Origin: Variovorax sp. DXTD-1
GTDB taxonomy: Bacteria > Pseudomonadota > Gammaproteobacteria > Burkholderiales > Burkholderiaceae_C
Direction of reading: 5' to 3'
Length of the DNA: 64,000 nucleotides
NCBI RefSeq assembly: GCF_003984625.1
Contig: NZ_RWKH01000010.1
Span: 124,001-188,000 of the forward strand
Made by a program: the position numbers and the translations under genes. This document shows positions 1 to 11,187 of this stretch, piece after piece (the first letter of the stretch is position 1; the number at the start of each line of letters is the position of its first letter). The notes beneath the pieces are model-generated. The model saw only the letters and a program-made list of their open reading frames with translations, was not told the origin of the DNA and ran no database searches.

Positions 1-185
1 AAGTGGCGCGTCAACTTGAAATGCAAAAGTACCAAACTGTGACGGCCGAGCAAGCTTTATTACAGATCCAACGCAGTCCATACTGGCGGATCAGCGGGCC
101 ACTGCGCCGCTTTTTGACCCGGCATGGACAGTTGCGTAAGGGTTTGCGCCGCATCGCTTCTGCAGCCTACCGCGTGCTGCGATAA
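1..185 (+). CDS. C-terminal end of an unidentified polysaccharide-biosynthesis protein (partial)
   Basis: Open frame entering from the left edge and ending at TAA 183-185; the start is outside the window. The visible 60 residues end in a basic stretch with the motif SPYWRISGPLRRF. A very similar motif (NSTSWRVTKPLRW) occurs in the linker of the large glycosyltransferase at 1536-5609, and such S-x-x-WR-x-x-x-PLR segments are common between or after glycosyltransferase domains. With gmd next door, a glycosyltransferase or related surface-polysaccharide gene is likely, but no catalytic domain is visible. Confidence 0.45.
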   Translation, partial: VARQLEMQKYQTVTAEQALLQIQRSPYWRISGPLRRFLTRHGQLRKGLRRIASAAYRVLR

Positions 186-346
186 AGCAGCATCATCCGA
201 CAGCTTCATTTTTGCCTTTGGGTGGAATCTCTCCCGTTGGACCATTTCGAATGACTGGAACCTAGAGTTTCATATTGTTGTTGCATCTTTTTAGGGCTGC
301 GGGCGCTTCAAAAGGAGCAGGTTACAAAATGACGTACATGTGTTAA

Positions 347-1447
<1,101 letters not shown>

Positions 1448-1535
1448 AGATACTGCTCGCCGGCGCCGAGAAAGAGTTGCGGTTCACTTGCTGGCATGCC
1501 AAGGCCAACGTGGTCCGACTCTTCGCTCATGAGTT

Positions 1536-4500
1536 TTATCTCACGAGTCGAAGAAACTCTTCCGAGAAGCGATCGATAGTGAATCTTTCTTCATAGACCT
1601 TGCGCGCTTCAAGCCCGAGATTCGACATTCCGCCTCGATCATGGAAAACCGCAAGCATCTGTTCGGCCAATGAAGCTGCATTCTCTGCCTCAAAGAGAAG
1701 ACAGGACTTTTTGTGCTGCAGTATCTCCGCGACACCTACATTTGGATTGATGATCGATGGCTTAGATAGCATCGCCGCTTCAACGACCACGAGCGAAAAT
1801 GCCTCGTCACGCGAGCAGCAGACAACCGCATCGGCGCTAGCCAGCAAATCAAGCAATTCGCTATGGTTCAACAGGCCAAGATATTCGAGCGCCGATGCGG
1901 TTCCCATTCGCTCGCGCACACCTGACCAGAACGGCATATTTTGCTCAGAGAGCTTGCCCGTCAACAAGAATCGGCAGGAAGCACGCACATCCTCTGGCAA
2001 TAGAAGAATGGCCTCAGCGAACAGGTCCTGTCCTTTGCGATGTTCTACAGTTCCCGCAAGCACAAAGGTGCATCGTTCAGCCAGAGGCTTTTTCTGAACC
2101 TTGCCGCTGCGGTCCGGAATCCCGTTGTAGAGCACATCGGCTCGAAAATCAGCCGGGAGGTGAGCGCGAGCATATTCGCTGACACAAAGCAGCCGCACGC
2201 GTGTTCTGTCGATTCCCGACTCTGCTTCCAACACGGTTTGAAGCGCCCGCCCTTCGTGCAGCCACCAGATCACGTCAAGGTCGTCGATGGCTTCAACTTG
2301 GCGGACGACAGCGCTCACCGCCATCGTATTCACCACGACCGCGTCAAAGTTCCTTGCGAAACGCTCGAACAGGAAATGTCCTTCGCAAAGTGATTCATCC
2401 ACGATCACCACCACGCCCGCCTGCTCCAACTCCCTTCGCATCGGACCATCTTCAGGTGCCACTACGACGGGAAAACCACCACCTCGCAGCACCGCGACCG
2501 CCGCGCACAAAAGCATGCGCGGTGCACCGGTCAGCGAAAGCTCGTGCGACACGAACAGGACGTCCGGCCCTGTGTATGTGGCACTTGCATCGATGTGCGA
2601 TGCAAAAATCTTGTATGTGAAGCGGAAATCACGGTAGAGCACCTTCTTCATCGAATCCGTGAAATTCGGATCTTTCGAAAGGTATGCGCCCCAACGTTTT
2701 AGCGCGTAAATGTCCGCTTTGTACTTGACAGCCTTTGCACCCCAAGAATGATTCCCAATGTGATAAAGAACAGCGTGCGGCGTGTAGACGCAGCGGTACC
2801 CCGCCTCCAGCAGCTTGTAGCTCAGATCCATGTCCGAGTGGCCATCGGGCGTGTTGATTGGATCGAAGCCGCCGATACGCCAAAACACTTCGGTCTTGAG
2901 CGCACAGCACGCGCCCGACAGGATGGACACATTGCGCACGTACTTGTGCATGGACAGGAATGAGTCGGTCGCTTCTCTTGGGAGGTTGTTGTATGCAGTG
3001 CCGCAAAGGCCTGGGGTCCCCGAGATCATGCCCGCATATTGAATGGTCTCGTCCTCGTGAAGCAGCTTGGGCGAGACGCCTCCGACGCCGGCTATCGAAA
3101 GGTACTCGATCAGTTTTTCGATCCAGTCGGCTTGGGCGGGAAATACATCGTCGTTGTAGAAAACCACGATCTCTCCACTGGCGGCGCGCGCTCCTTCATT
3201 GCACTTGTCGGAGAAGTTGTACTTCTTGTTGTACGGCAGAAAGCCAATATGCGGCGAACTGCGGAATTCCTCTTCAAGTTGTTCGGCCAGCGGACCGTTG
3301 CAGACGACCACCACTTCGTAGTTTGGGTAGTCGGTTTTCTCCAAGATTGCATTCAATGCAAGGTTGAGATTCTTGAATGAATCCGACGGAATGACGATGG
3401 ACACCTTGACCGCCTTCGGCACCACGACCTCGACATAGTTGGCGTGGGGAAGAGGTTTCGCCTTTCCTTGAATGCCACGCCGGACAAGCGCATCGTCAAG
3501 CGCTGCGATGTTGGACTCGCGTGCAAAATCCTTGCCGCCACTTGCCGCAGAGCCCGGTATAGAGCGCCAAAGATAGAGCACGCGCTCAATGTGCACGATC
3601 TCTCGCGCTACTTCGGCCATGCGCAAGGCGAGGTCGTAATCTTGCGAAAAGTTATATTGGCTGCGGAAGCCCCCCAGCGCATTGACGACGTCCTTCTTGT
3701 AGACCGTCAGATGTCCGGTCAACATGGAGTTGAACAAGATCTCGGGCGACCAATCCGGTTTGAATATGAAATCGAAAAGTCGGCGCTCCGATGTATCGTC
3801 TATCTTGCATTCATCGGTATAAATGAAGTCAACATGTGGATTCTTGTTGATGGCATCCACGGCCCAGAAGAGCGCATCTCCCGGCAACTCATCGTCATGA
3901 TCCAGCAATGCGATGAATTCGCCCTGTGCCATCTCAAGTCCGGCGTTGGACGCCGCAGCGATTCCACTATTCCTCTCGAGCATGCGATAGCGCACGCGAG
4001 GATCGTTCCTTGCATACTGCTCAAGGACTTTTCGTTGATCGGCCGTCGGCGAACAATCGTCCACGGCACATAGTTCCCAGTTGTCATAAAACTGCTCTTG
4101 CAGCGACTCGATGGCGCGAGCCAACCATTGCACTGGAGTTTTATAGACCGGCATGATCACGGAGATCATCGGCTTTTGTTCGAATCTATTGATGGATTCA
4201 AAGATTTCGCGAGGAGCAAACTCCGCTTGCTGGCCGGCGTAGATTTGGCGAGCAATATCCTCGAATGGATCACTGCCCAAATTGAACGTGTCTGGTGCAG
4301 GCGAGCTTATCAGACCGAGTTCTTCCGCTTCAACGGCACGAATGGAGCTGCGCACGCCGCGCAAGCCGGACTCGCTCAGCACCTGAACACCGCGGCGAGC
4401 AAGATTTGAGAATCCGCCGGCACGTTGAGAGAGCGCGGGTAGCAGCTTGGCTGCACGAGCGACCCGCCTCTTTTGAAGACCAACCCAGCGAAGCGGCTTG

Positions 4501-5609
4501 GTAACGCGCCAACTCGTGGAGTTCAATATTTCATCAACCTGCGACTGACGCAAGTTCAACACGCTCTCAAGCGTGCTCGTATGCGTGCGAAGGGTCTGAA
4601 GCGCTTCGAAGAGCTGCTGCACTTCCCTCGCGGCCTCGCTTGACTTTCCCCTCAATTGATGGACGTGGCTCTGAACAACATTCGATCGAATATCTGCGTA
4701 GAGGGCCGCCTTGCGAGCGTCGCGCAACTCCGCGGTGCGTGCCGCCAGGGCCGCGTCGAGGTCTCGAGCCAAAACACGCAAGGCCGCAAGTTCATCCTCC
4801 GGCAGGGGCCTAACCTTCGACCAAGCATTGCCTAATTGGTCGGATCGTAACGGGCCAGAACCGTGCAATGCGAGCAGGCCCGAATCCACGATCGCTTCCT
4901 GGCCCGAGATCACACGCGTACCGAGCCGGTTCTCCGCCGATGTCTTCTTGCGAATCACGCAAACCGAGTTCAGAAACTCGATTGCGTGAATATGCCCAAG
5001 CAACTCTTCGTCGAATGTTGCGCCGTAGGTTCTAGCGAACGATTCGAGCAACACAGTCCGTGTCTCGGAAAGGCCCCAGTGCTCATGATTGACAACATCT
5101 GCAAGCCGCTTGAAAAAGGCCATCGAAGACGCCGGATTGAACAAGCCGCCTTCGAATTCAGCCCAATAGGAACAATGCAGGTCTTCAACGACGAACAAGC
5201 CTCCGTCCTCAAGGCGTGGAAAATAACGCCCGAAGGAACGGATGACGTCACCGGACCGGTGCGAGCCGTCATCGATGATGAGATCGAATCTTGGCGAATA
5301 AGATGCGACAGCCTCCTCGACCTGATCAGTGTTTGCGTCTCCCACAACGACATGTATGCGGTGGTCGTCGTACGTCAGCGCTCTGCACGCCTCGTTGATA
5401 TCGCATCCGACAATAGCGGTAGCGCGCGAAAAGTATCCGGCCCAGATTTCCAGAGACCCACCGTTCTGAATACCAATCTCCAGGATCCGCGAGGACTTAT
5501 CTTTCAGTTCGGAGAACAGCCGCTCATAAATAGAGATATAGCTCGACCATTTGTCCGAGAGCTTGCCCTGGTGACTGGAATAGAGTGCTGTGAGTGTTCC
5601 GGGTGCCAT
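1536..5609 (-). CDS. Multidomain methyltransferase / triple glycosyltransferase
   Basis: A 1357-residue cytoplasmic protein expected to add several sugars, and possibly a methyl group, to a surface polysaccharide. Domain order from the chosen ATG (5609): class I SAM methyltransferase (about 40-230, LEIGIQNGG near 43, IIDDGSH near 111), a heptad-rich coiled coil (about 270-360), a linker with NSTSWRVTKPLRW, GT2 domain 1 (from about 481, metal-binding LDHDD at 569-573), GT2 domain 2 (from about 735, FYNDD), and a GT4-like C-terminal domain (from about 1014) with an E-x7-E-type EAFSLVVVEAA segment. The frame stays open 70 codons upstream, but that part has no resemblance to a domain, so the start just before the methyltransferase is preferred. 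Separated by 374 bases from the rhamnose operon on the same strand; specificity cannot be read from sequence. Confidence 0.88.
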   Translation of the reverse strand: MAPGTLTALYSSHQGKLSDKWSSYISIYERLFSELKDKSSRILEIGIQNGGSLEIWAGYFSRATAIVGCDINEACRALTYDDHRIHVVVGDANTDQVEEAVASYSPRFDLIIDDGSHRSGDVIRSFGRYFPRLEDGGLFVVEDLHCSYWAEFEGGLFNPASSMAFFKRLADVVNHEHWGLSETRTVLLESFARTYGATFDEELLGHIHAIEFLNSVCVIRKKTSAENRLGTRVISGQEAIVDSGLLALHGSGPLRSDQLGNAWSKVRPLPEDELAALRVLARDLDAALAARTAELRDARKAALYADIRSNVVQSHVHQLRGKSSEAAREVQQLFEALQTLRTHTSTLESVLNLRQSQVDEILNSTSWRVTKPLRWVGLQKRRVARAAKLLPALSQRAGGFSNLARRGVQVLSESGLRGVRSSIRAVEAEELGLISSPAPDTFNLGSDPFEDIARQIYAGQQAEFAPREIFESINRFEQKPMISVIMPVYKTPVQWLARAIESLQEQFYDNWELCAVDDCSPTADQRKVLEQYARNDPRVRYRMLERNSGIAAASNAGLEMAQGEFIALLDHDDELPGDALFWAVDAINKNPHVDFIYTDECKIDDTSERRLFDFIFKPDWSPEILFNSMLTGHLTVYKKDVVNALGGFRSQYNFSQDYDLALRMAEVAREIVHIERVLYLWRSIPGSAASGGKDFARESNIAALDDALVRRGIQGKAKPLPHANYVEVVVPKAVKVSIVIPSDSFKNLNLALNAILEKTDYPNYEVVVVCNGPLAEQLEEEFRSSPHIGFLPYNKKYNFSDKCNEGARAASGEIVVFYNDDVFPAQADWIEKLIEYLSIAGVGGVSPKLLHEDETIQYAGMISGTPGLCGTAYNNLPREATDSFLSMHKYVRNVSILSGACCALKTEVFWRIGGFDPINTPDGHSDMDLSYKLLEAGYRCVYTPHAVLYHIGNHSWGAKAVKYKADIYALKRWGAYLSKDPNFTDSMKKVLYRDFRFTYKIFASHIDASATYTGPDVLFVSHELSLTGAPRMLLCAAVAVLRGGGFPVVVAPEDGPMRRELEQAGVVVIVDESLCEGHFLFERFARNFDAVVVNTMAVSAVVRQVEAIDDLDVIWWLHEGRALQTVLEAESGIDRTRVRLLCVSEYARAHLPADFRADVLYNGIPDRSGKVQKKPLAERCTFVLAGTVEHRKGQDLFAEAILLLPEDVRASCRFLLTGKLSEQNMPFWSGVRERMGTASALEYLGLLNHSELLDLLASADAVVCCSRDEAFSLVVVEAAMLSKPSIINPNVGVAEILQHKKSCLLFEAENAASLAEQMLAVFHDRGGMSNLGLEARKVYEERFTIDRFSEEFLRLVR

Positions 5610-5983
5610 ATCGTTATTTGTTGATGCGCCGCTCAGCCATGGCGTCGCTCGCAGTAAGCGTCCGTGGGAACTGGCCTCAAAGAAGAAAAAACCTTCTCTG
5701 CCTGCTTGCCAAAGGATTGCGCGAATTAAACCAGCAACGCTTTTCCTGTGCTTCTCGCTGACCAGAGCGAGTAAGCCAGGAGCCAAGATGTTCTCTCCGC
5801 TTCCAAGCGGGCCTGCCAAGGCATCTCTGATGGCTTGGCCAGCACAAAAATGATGGCCACGCCTGCGCCCCAGCGACGAGCATTAACGATCGACTGAGCT
5901 GCGAGCGGACTGGCTTTGACTATTTGCCATCCCGAAGTCTTCCAAGATCAGCCGTTTGATCCGCGCAAGACTTTGCTCAGTCG
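5610..5983 (-). other. Gap between rfbC and the glycosyltransferase, possible decayed coding
   Basis: 374 bases without a convincing gene. On the minus strand a TTG at 5987 overlaps the rfbC stop (TTGA) and opens 34 codons ending at 5883 (ending in MANSQSQSARSSVDR). Further down, a different frame reads a hydrophobic stretch (GVAIIFVLAKP) and then the N-terminal extension of the glycosyltransferase frame. This patchwork looks like a broken gene or untranslated leader. No family is recognised. Confidence 0.3.
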
Positions 5984-6532
5984 TCAATTGAACACTTCTG
6001 CGCTGGCAAAGACAGCCCCTGCTTCGTCTTTGATCGATAGCTTCGGCGCGATCTCAATGTCTGGCCACTGGATATTCAAGACGGTGTCATTCCATACAAT
6101 GCAGCGCTCATAGGCCGGCGCGTAGTAATCCGTAGTCTTGTATAAAAACTCAGCCGTTTCGCTCAACACCAGGAACCCATGCGCGAATCCTGCTGGGATC
6201 CATAGCTGCCTGTGGTTGTCCTCGCTGAGCTCGACGCCCACCCATTTACCAAACGTCGGCGATGACTTGCGAATGTCGACCGCCACATCGAACACCGCGC
6301 CCCGGACCGCACGCACCAGCTTGCCTTGTGACTGCTGGATCTGGTAGTGCAAGCCCCGCAGCACGCCCTTGGCCGAACGCGAATGGTTGTCCTGGACGAA
6401 CTCGACATGCCTTCCAACGGCCTCGTCGAACGCCTTGCTGTTGAAGCTCTCGTAGAAGAAGCCGCGTGCATCGCCGAAGACCTTCGGCTCGATGACCAGC
6501 ACTTCAGGAATCGCGGTTGGCGTGGCCTTCAC
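5984..6532 (-). CDS. rfbC: dTDP-4-dehydrorhamnose 3,5-epimerase
   Basis: RmlC-type cupin that epimerises dTDP-4-keto-6-deoxyglucose at C3 and C5, the third step to dTDP-L-rhamnose. The 182 residues match the family length. Visible features are the substrate-binding FFYESFN and [18 protein letters not shown] segments (catalytic His in LRGLHYQ) and [10 protein letters not shown]. The GTG start at 6532 overlaps the rfbA stop in GTGA, so translation is probably coupled. Last gene of the rfbBDAC operon. Confidence 0.94.
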   Translation of the reverse strand: MKATPTAIPEVLVIEPKVFGDARGFFYESFNSKAFDEAVGRHVEFVQDNHSRSAKGVLRGLHYQIQQSQGKLVRAVRGAVFDVAVDIRKSSPTFGKWVGVELSEDNHRQLWIPAGFAHGFLVLSETAEFLYKTTDYYAPAYERCIVWNDTVLNIQWPDIEIAPKLSIKDEAGAVFASAEVFN

Positions 6533-7428
6533 GAGCGCACCTCCTCGGCGAGCAAATGATTCAGGTACTTGCCGTAGCCGTTCTTTTGCAGCGGCGCTGC
6601 AAGCTTTTCCAGCTGCTCCCGGTCGATGAAACCATTGCGCCAGGCAATCTCTTCGGGGCAAGCGATCTTCAACCCTTGCCGATGCTCCAGCGTGGCGATG
6701 AACTGCCCCGCTTCCAGCAGGCTCTCGTGCGTGCCGGTGTCCAGCCACGCATAGCCGCGCTGCATGATCTGCACATTGAGTTGGTCGAGGTCCAGGTAGG
6801 CCTGGTTGACGGCGGTGATCTCCAGCTCGCCGCGCGCGCTGGGCGTCACGGCCTTGGCGATGTCGACGACCTGGTTGTCGTAGAAATAAAGGCCGGTCAC
6901 GGCGTAGCTGCTCTTCGGCTTGGCCGGTTTTTCTTCAATGCTGCTGGCCTTGCCTTGTGCATCAAAGGCCACGACGCCGTAGCGCTCTGGGTCATGCACG
7001 TGATAGGCGAACACCGTGGCGCCCGCCGATTTCGCATCGGCATCGGCCAGCAGGTGCGCGAAGTCGTGGCCATAGAAGATGTTGTCGCCCAGCACCAGCG
7101 CGCTCGGCGAATTGCCTACGAACTTCTCGCCGATGATGAAGGCCTGCGCCAGCCCGTCGGGACTCGGCTGCACGGCGTACTCCAGGTTGATACCCCACTG
7201 GCTGCCATCGCCCAGCAGTTGCTGGAAGCGCGGGGTGTCCTGCGGCGTGCTGATGATCAGGATGTCTCGCATGCCGCCGAGCATCAGCGTGCTGAGCGGG
7301 TAATAGATCATCGGCTTGTCGTATACCGGCAGCAGTTGCTTGCTGAGTGCGAGCGTGGCGGGGTGCAGCCGGGTGCCCGAGCCGCCAGCGAGGATGATGC
7401 CCTTGCGTTGCGTGGTCTTCGTGGTCAT
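6529..7428 (-). CDS. rfbA: Glucose-1-phosphate thymidylyltransferase
   Basis: Nucleotidyltransferase making dTDP-glucose from dTTP and glucose 1-phosphate, first step of the dTDP-rhamnose pathway. The 299-residue protein carries the signature [16 protein letters not shown] near its N-terminus and the conserved [21 protein letters not shown] region. ATG 7428 is chosen since it lies just before this signature; the upstream open codons are unrelated. It follows rfbD by 47 bases and overlaps rfbC by 4 bases. Confidence 0.95.
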   Translation of the reverse strand: MTTKTTQRKGIILAGGSGTRLHPATLALSKQLLPVYDKPMIYYPLSTLMLGGMRDILIISTPQDTPRFQQLLGDGSQWGINLEYAVQPSPDGLAQAFIIGEKFVGNSPSALVLGDNIFYGHDFAHLLADADAKSAGATVFAYHVHDPERYGVVAFDAQGKASSIEEKPAKPKSSYAVTGLYFYDNQVVDIAKAVTPSARGELEITAVNQAYLDLDQLNVQIMQRGYAWLDTGTHESLLEAGQFIATLEHRQGLKIACPEEIAWRNGFIDREQLEKLAAPLQKNGYGKYLNHLLAEEVRS

Positions 7429-7475
7429 CGTTTGTATTTCTTTCTTGCTTACTCTGCTTGCTGCGCAACGCGCGT

Positions 7476-8366
7476 TCAAAGGGTCTCGCGCAACATCCGG
7501 GCCACACCCTGTTGCCATGGCGGCAGCACCAGGCCGAAGGCGGATTGCAGCTTGCGCGTATCGAGGCGCGAGTTGGCCGGCCGCGTGGCGGGCGTGGGGA
7601 AGGCACTCGTGGGCACGGCTTCGACTTGCTCGGGGCCGGCCTTGAGTTCTACGCCGGCTTGGCGAGCTTGCTCAATCACAAAACGCGCGTAGCCGTGCCA
7701 TGTGGTTACGCCACTGGCCACCGCGTGATAGAGCCCCGCCTTCGCGGGGTCTTGCAGCGTCGCGCGAATGGCATGCGCTGTAATGTCCGCCAGCAGCTCC
7801 GCTCCAGTGGGAGCGCCAAACTGATCGTCGATAACTGTCAGCTTGTCGCGCTCCTTGGCAAGCCGCAACATGGTCTTGGCAAAGTTTCCGCCGCGTGCGG
7901 CAAACACCCAACTGGTGCGAAAGATCAGGTGCTTGGCGCAGTGCTTGGCCACCAACTGTTCGCCTTCGAGCTTGGTACGGCCATACACACTGAGTGGGCC
8001 GGTGGCATCGTCTTCATGCCAGGGCTTGCTGCCGCTGCCGTCGAACACATAGTCGGTCGAGTAATGCACCATGAGCGCGCCGATTTGACCGGCGGCTTGG
8101 GCCACCACGCCGGGCGAGGTGGCGTTGAGCTTGCGCGCGAAGTCGGGCTCGCTCTCGGCCTTGTCGACGGCCGTGTGGGCCGCGGCATTGACGATGACGT
8201 CAGGCCGCACCTTGAGCACAGTCTCGGCGAGCTGCTCGGGACGGCCGAAGTCGGCGCTGAAATCCGTGCTGTCGAAATCGAGTGCCACCAGCTCGCCCAG
8301 CGGCGCAAGGCTGCGCTGCAGCTCCCAGCCGACCTGTCCGCCCTTGCCCAACAGCAGCAGCTTCAT
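7476..8366 (-). CDS. rfbD: dTDP-4-dehydrorhamnose reductase
   Basis: RmlD-type SDR that reduces dTDP-4-keto-L-rhamnose with NAD(P)H, last step of the pathway. 296 residues, the usual length. It opens with [16 protein letters not shown] (GxxGxxG cofactor loop), has the STDYVFDG segment and the Y-x3-K pair in [13 protein letters not shown] 8366 overlaps the rfbB stop in ATGA, which fixes the start and indicates coupling. Confidence 0.94.
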   Translation of the reverse strand: MKLLLLGKGGQVGWELQRSLAPLGELVALDFDSTDFSADFGRPEQLAETVLKVRPDVIVNAAAHTAVDKAESEPDFARKLNATSPGVVAQAAGQIGALMVHYSTDYVFDGSGSKPWHEDDATGPLSVYGRTKLEGEQLVAKHCAKHLIFRTSWVFAARGGNFAKTMLRLAKERDKLTVIDDQFGAPTGAELLADITAHAIRATLQDPAKAGLYHAVASGVTTWHGYARFVIEQARQAGVELKAGPEQVEAVPTSAFPTPATRPANSRLDTRKLQSAFGLVLPPWQQGVARMLRETL

Positions 8367-9445
8367 GCGGTGGCCTTGGCCGCTGGCACGGCGTCGTATT
8401 GCTTTTCGACCCACTCGCGGTACGCGCCGCTTTGCACGTTGCGCACCCAGTCGGCGTTGGCAAGGTACCACTCGACGGTCTTGCGGATGCCGGTGTCAAA
8501 GGTTTCGGCGGGCTTCCAGCCCAGCTCCCGCTCGAGCTTGCGTGCGTCGATGGCGTAGCGCCGGTCATGGCCGGGGCGGTCGGTAACGTAGCTGATCTGC
8601 TCCTTGTACGGCTTGCCATCGGCGCGCGGGCGCAGTTCGTCGAGCAGCGCGCACACGGTGTTCACGATCTCGATGTTCGGCTTCTCGTTCCAGCCGCCCA
8701 CGTTATAGGTCTCGCCGAGCTTGCCGGCCTCGAGCACGCGGCGGATGGCGCTGCAGTGGTCCTTCACGTAGAGCCAGTCGCGCACCTGCATGCCGTCGCC
8801 GTACACGGGCAGGGGTTTGCCGGCCAGGGCGTTGACGATCATCAGAGGGATGAGCTTCTCGGGGAAGTGGAACGGACCGTAGTTGTTGGAGCAGTTGGTG
8901 GTGACCACCGGCAGGCCGTAGGTGTGGTGCCAGGCGCGCACGAGGTGGTCACTGGCGGCCTTGCTGGCCGAATACGGACTGTTGGGCTCGTACTTGTTCT
9001 CTTCGGTAAACGCAGGGTCGGTCTTGGAGAGCGAGCCGTAGACCTCGTCGGTCGACACGTGCAGGAAACGGAAGGCGGACTTTTGCTCCGCCGGTAGCGC
9101 GCTCCAGTGGCCGCGCACCGATTCGAGCAGGCGGAAGGTGCCGAGCACGTTGGTCTGCACAAAATCTTCGGGGCCATGGATGGAGCGATCCACGTGCGAT
9201 TCCGCGGCAAAGTTCACGACGGCGCGCGGCTTGTGCTCGGCCAGCAGGCGATCGACCAGAGCGCTGTCGCCAATATCGCCCTGCACAAAGATGTGGTTCG
9301 GGTTGCCTTTGAGCGATGCAAGCGTCTCGAGGTTGCCCGCATAGGTGAGCTTGTCGAGATTGACGACAGGCTCATCGCTCTGCGCGATCCAGTCGAGTAC
9401 GAAGTTGGCGCCAATGAAGCCCGCGCCGCCGGTTACCAGGATCAT
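8363..9445 (-). CDS. rfbB: dTDP-glucose 4,6-dehydratase
   Basis: Extended SDR enzyme, second step of dTDP-L-rhamnose synthesis. 360 residues with NAD loop GGAGFIG (6-12), [11 protein letters not shown], the active-site segment VSTDEVYG, and YxxxK in [12 protein letters not shown]. First gene of the minus-strand rfbBDAC operon; the gap upstream (9446-9510) must hold its promoter, back to back with that of the glycine riboswitch transcript. Confidence 0.95.
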   Translation of the reverse strand: MILVTGGAGFIGANFVLDWIAQSDEPVVNLDKLTYAGNLETLASLKGNPNHIFVQGDIGDSALVDRLLAEHKPRAVVNFAAESHVDRSIHGPEDFVQTNVLGTFRLLESVRGHWSALPAEQKSAFRFLHVSTDEVYGSLSKTDPAFTEENKYEPNSPYSASKAASDHLVRAWHHTYGLPVVTTNCSNNYGPFHFPEKLIPLMIVNALAGKPLPVYGDGMQVRDWLYVKDHCSAIRRVLEAGKLGETYNVGGWNEKPNIEIVNTVCALLDELRPRADGKPYKEQISYVTDRPGHDRRYAIDARKLERELGWKPAETFDTGIRKTVEWYLANADWVRNVQSGAYREWVEKQYDAVPAAKATA

Positions 9446-9510
9446 GAGTCTCCCCGAAGTTTCGAATCAATGACAATTATCCCATCGGTCCGAATCGTCA
9501 AAATTCATGT

Positions 9511-9539
9511 TTGGCGCGGTTGCGGACTCCGCCTACAAT
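9511..9539 (+). promoter_or_regulatory. Sigma-70 promoter for the glycine riboswitch-dadA transcript
   Basis: TTGGCG at 9511-9516 and TACAAT at 9534-9539 with a 17-base spacer. Transcription would begin around 9546, just before the first riboswitch aptamer, which supports the call. Confidence 0.65.
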
Positions 9540-9548
9540 CGGCTCACT

Positions 9549-9776
9549 GCAGGAGAGCGAGTAGTTCTTTTTACTACTCCACCGAAGGCGCAAACTCCCA
9601 TAAACGCTCAGGTCGGCCGAACGAACCGTTGAAGTTCTTTCAAAGAGTTTCGTGGCATGTACTGCACCAACTGACACGCCGTCTGGAGAGCCATCACTTC
9701 GCGTGATGCACCGAAGGAGCAAACCCGCTGCGGGCGCAGCGGGTGAATCTCTCAGGTATCGAGGACAGGGGGAGCG
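9549..9776 (+). promoter_or_regulatory. Tandem glycine riboswitch
   Basis: Two glycine aptamers in a row. The first (about 9549-9635) shows GGAGAG, CACCGAAGGCGCAAAC and GCTCAGGT. The second (about 9681-9776) shows CTGGAGAGCC, GCACCGAAGGAGCAAAC, a GC-rich P3b hairpin, and TCTCTCAGGT followed by GAGGACAGGGGGAG. These are the conserved elements of the glycine riboswitch and the tandem arrangement is the usual one. It lies between a good promoter and the dadA-type gene 94 bases downstream, so glycine should control that gene. Whether it acts on transcription or translation is not evident; no clear terminator was seen before the gene. Confidence 0.92.
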
Positions 9777-9869
9777 GCAACTTGGACGGCGGTCGTCCGG
9801 TTGCTTGCTATTTATTCAATAGCAGATCTCGCCCGCGGTTCAAGCGCTTCAACCTCAAAGGCACTTGAA

Positions 9870-11171
9870 ATGCGCGTGATCGTTCTTGGCGCCGGCTTGC
9901 TCGGCGTGACCTCGGCTTACTATCTCCAGCAACTCGGCCATGACGTGACCGTCATCGACCGGCAAGCCACCCCGGCCGCCGAAACCAGCTTTGCCAACGG
10001 CGGGCAGATCTCCGTCAGCCACGCCGAGCCCTGGGCCAATCCGAGTGCACCGCTCAAGGTGCTGCAATGGCTGGGCAAGGAAGACGCCCCCCTGCTCTTT
10101 CGCATTCGCGCCGACATGCGCCAATGGTTCTGGGGCCTCCAATTCCTGCGCGAATGCACCCCCGCTCGTACGAAGCACAACATCGAGCAGATCGTGCGGC
10201 TGGGCACCTACAGCCGCAACGTGCTGCAGCAACTGCGCCGCGACACCGGCATTGCCTACGATCAGCGCACGCAAGGCATCCTGCATTTCTACACGACGCA
10301 GAAAGAGTTCGACAGCGCCCTTGCGCCCGCCGAGCAGATGCGCGCGCTCGGATGCGAACGGCAGGTCATCTCAGCGGACGAAGCCATGAAGATCGAGCCC
10401 GCCCTCGCGCACATTCGTCCGCAACTGGCCGGTGCCACCTACACGGCAGAAGACGAGTCCGGCGACGCCAACCTCTTCGCCCGTGAAATGGCGCGCCTAG
10501 CGGCAGCGGCGGGCGTGAAGTTCCTCATGAGCCACACGGTGACCGCGCTGCGCGAAGCGGGCGGCAGCATCGACCACGTGGAAGCCACCGACAACGAAGG
10601 CCGCTTCCAACGCATCCGCGGTGATGCCTTCGTGCTTGCGATGGGCTCGTTGAGCCCGTTGTATGCCGCGCCACTGGGCATTCGCCTGCCGATCTATCCG
10701 GCCAAAGGCTATTCGGTCACGCTGCCGGTCAAAGACGCGACGAAGGCGCACCAGGTGTCGCTGACCGACGACGAGTTCAAGCTCGTGTTTTCGCGGTACA
10801 CGTCGGCCTCTGGCGACCGCCTGCGTATTGCCGGCACGGCCGAGCTCAATGGCTACGACCGCGACTTGAACCGCGTGCGCTGCGAGGCGATCGTGCGGCG
10901 CGTCGAGCAGCTCTTTCCGGGCGCCGGCGACACCACCCAGGCGCAGTTCTGGACCGGCCTGCGCCCCGCGACGCCGAGCAATGTGCCGTTGATTGGCAAG
11001 ACGAAGCTGCCGAACCTGTACCTGAACACCGGGCACGGCACACTGGGTTGGACGCATGCGTGCGGCTCGGGCAAGTCGGTGGCGCGGATCGTGAGCGGGC
11101 TTGCACCCGAAGTCGATTTCGCGTTTGCCGGCATGCCTGCACCAGCAGCGCGCGTGCTCCAGCCGGCCTGA
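9870..11171 (+). CDS. dadA: FAD-dependent D-amino acid dehydrogenase (DadA type)
   Basis: Flavoprotein of the DAO/DadA family that oxidatively deaminates D-amino acids or glycine and passes electrons to the membrane. 433 residues from ATG 9870. The FAD-binding motif VIVLGAGLLGVTSAYYL is at the N-terminus, and the C-terminal NTGHGTLGWTHACGSGKSVA is typical of DadA. The upstream glycine riboswitch suggests glycine or a glycine-related substrate, which is an inference. The frame is open to 9801 but the earlier codons show no similarity. Confidence 0.88.
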   Translation: MRVIVLGAGLLGVTSAYYLQQLGHDVTVIDRQATPAAETSFANGGQISVSHAEPWANPSAPLKVLQWLGKEDAPLLFRIRADMRQWFWGLQFLRECTPARTKHNIEQIVRLGTYSRNVLQQLRRDTGIAYDQRTQGILHFYTTQKEFDSALAPAEQMRALGCERQVISADEAMKIEPALAHIRPQLAGATYTAEDESGDANLFAREMARLAAAAGVKFLMSHTVTALREAGGSIDHVEATDNEGRFQRIRGDAFVLAMGSLSPLYAAPLGIRLPIYPAKGYSVTLPVKDATKAHQVSLTDDEFKLVFSRYTSASGDRLRIAGTAELNGYDRDLNRVRCEAIVRRVEQLFPGAGDTTQAQFWTGLRPATPSNVPLIGKTKLPNLYLNTGHGTLGWTHACGSGKSVARIVSGLAPEVDFAFAGMPAPAARVLQPA

Positions 11172-11187
11172 CTGGCCGTGGCAGCGG

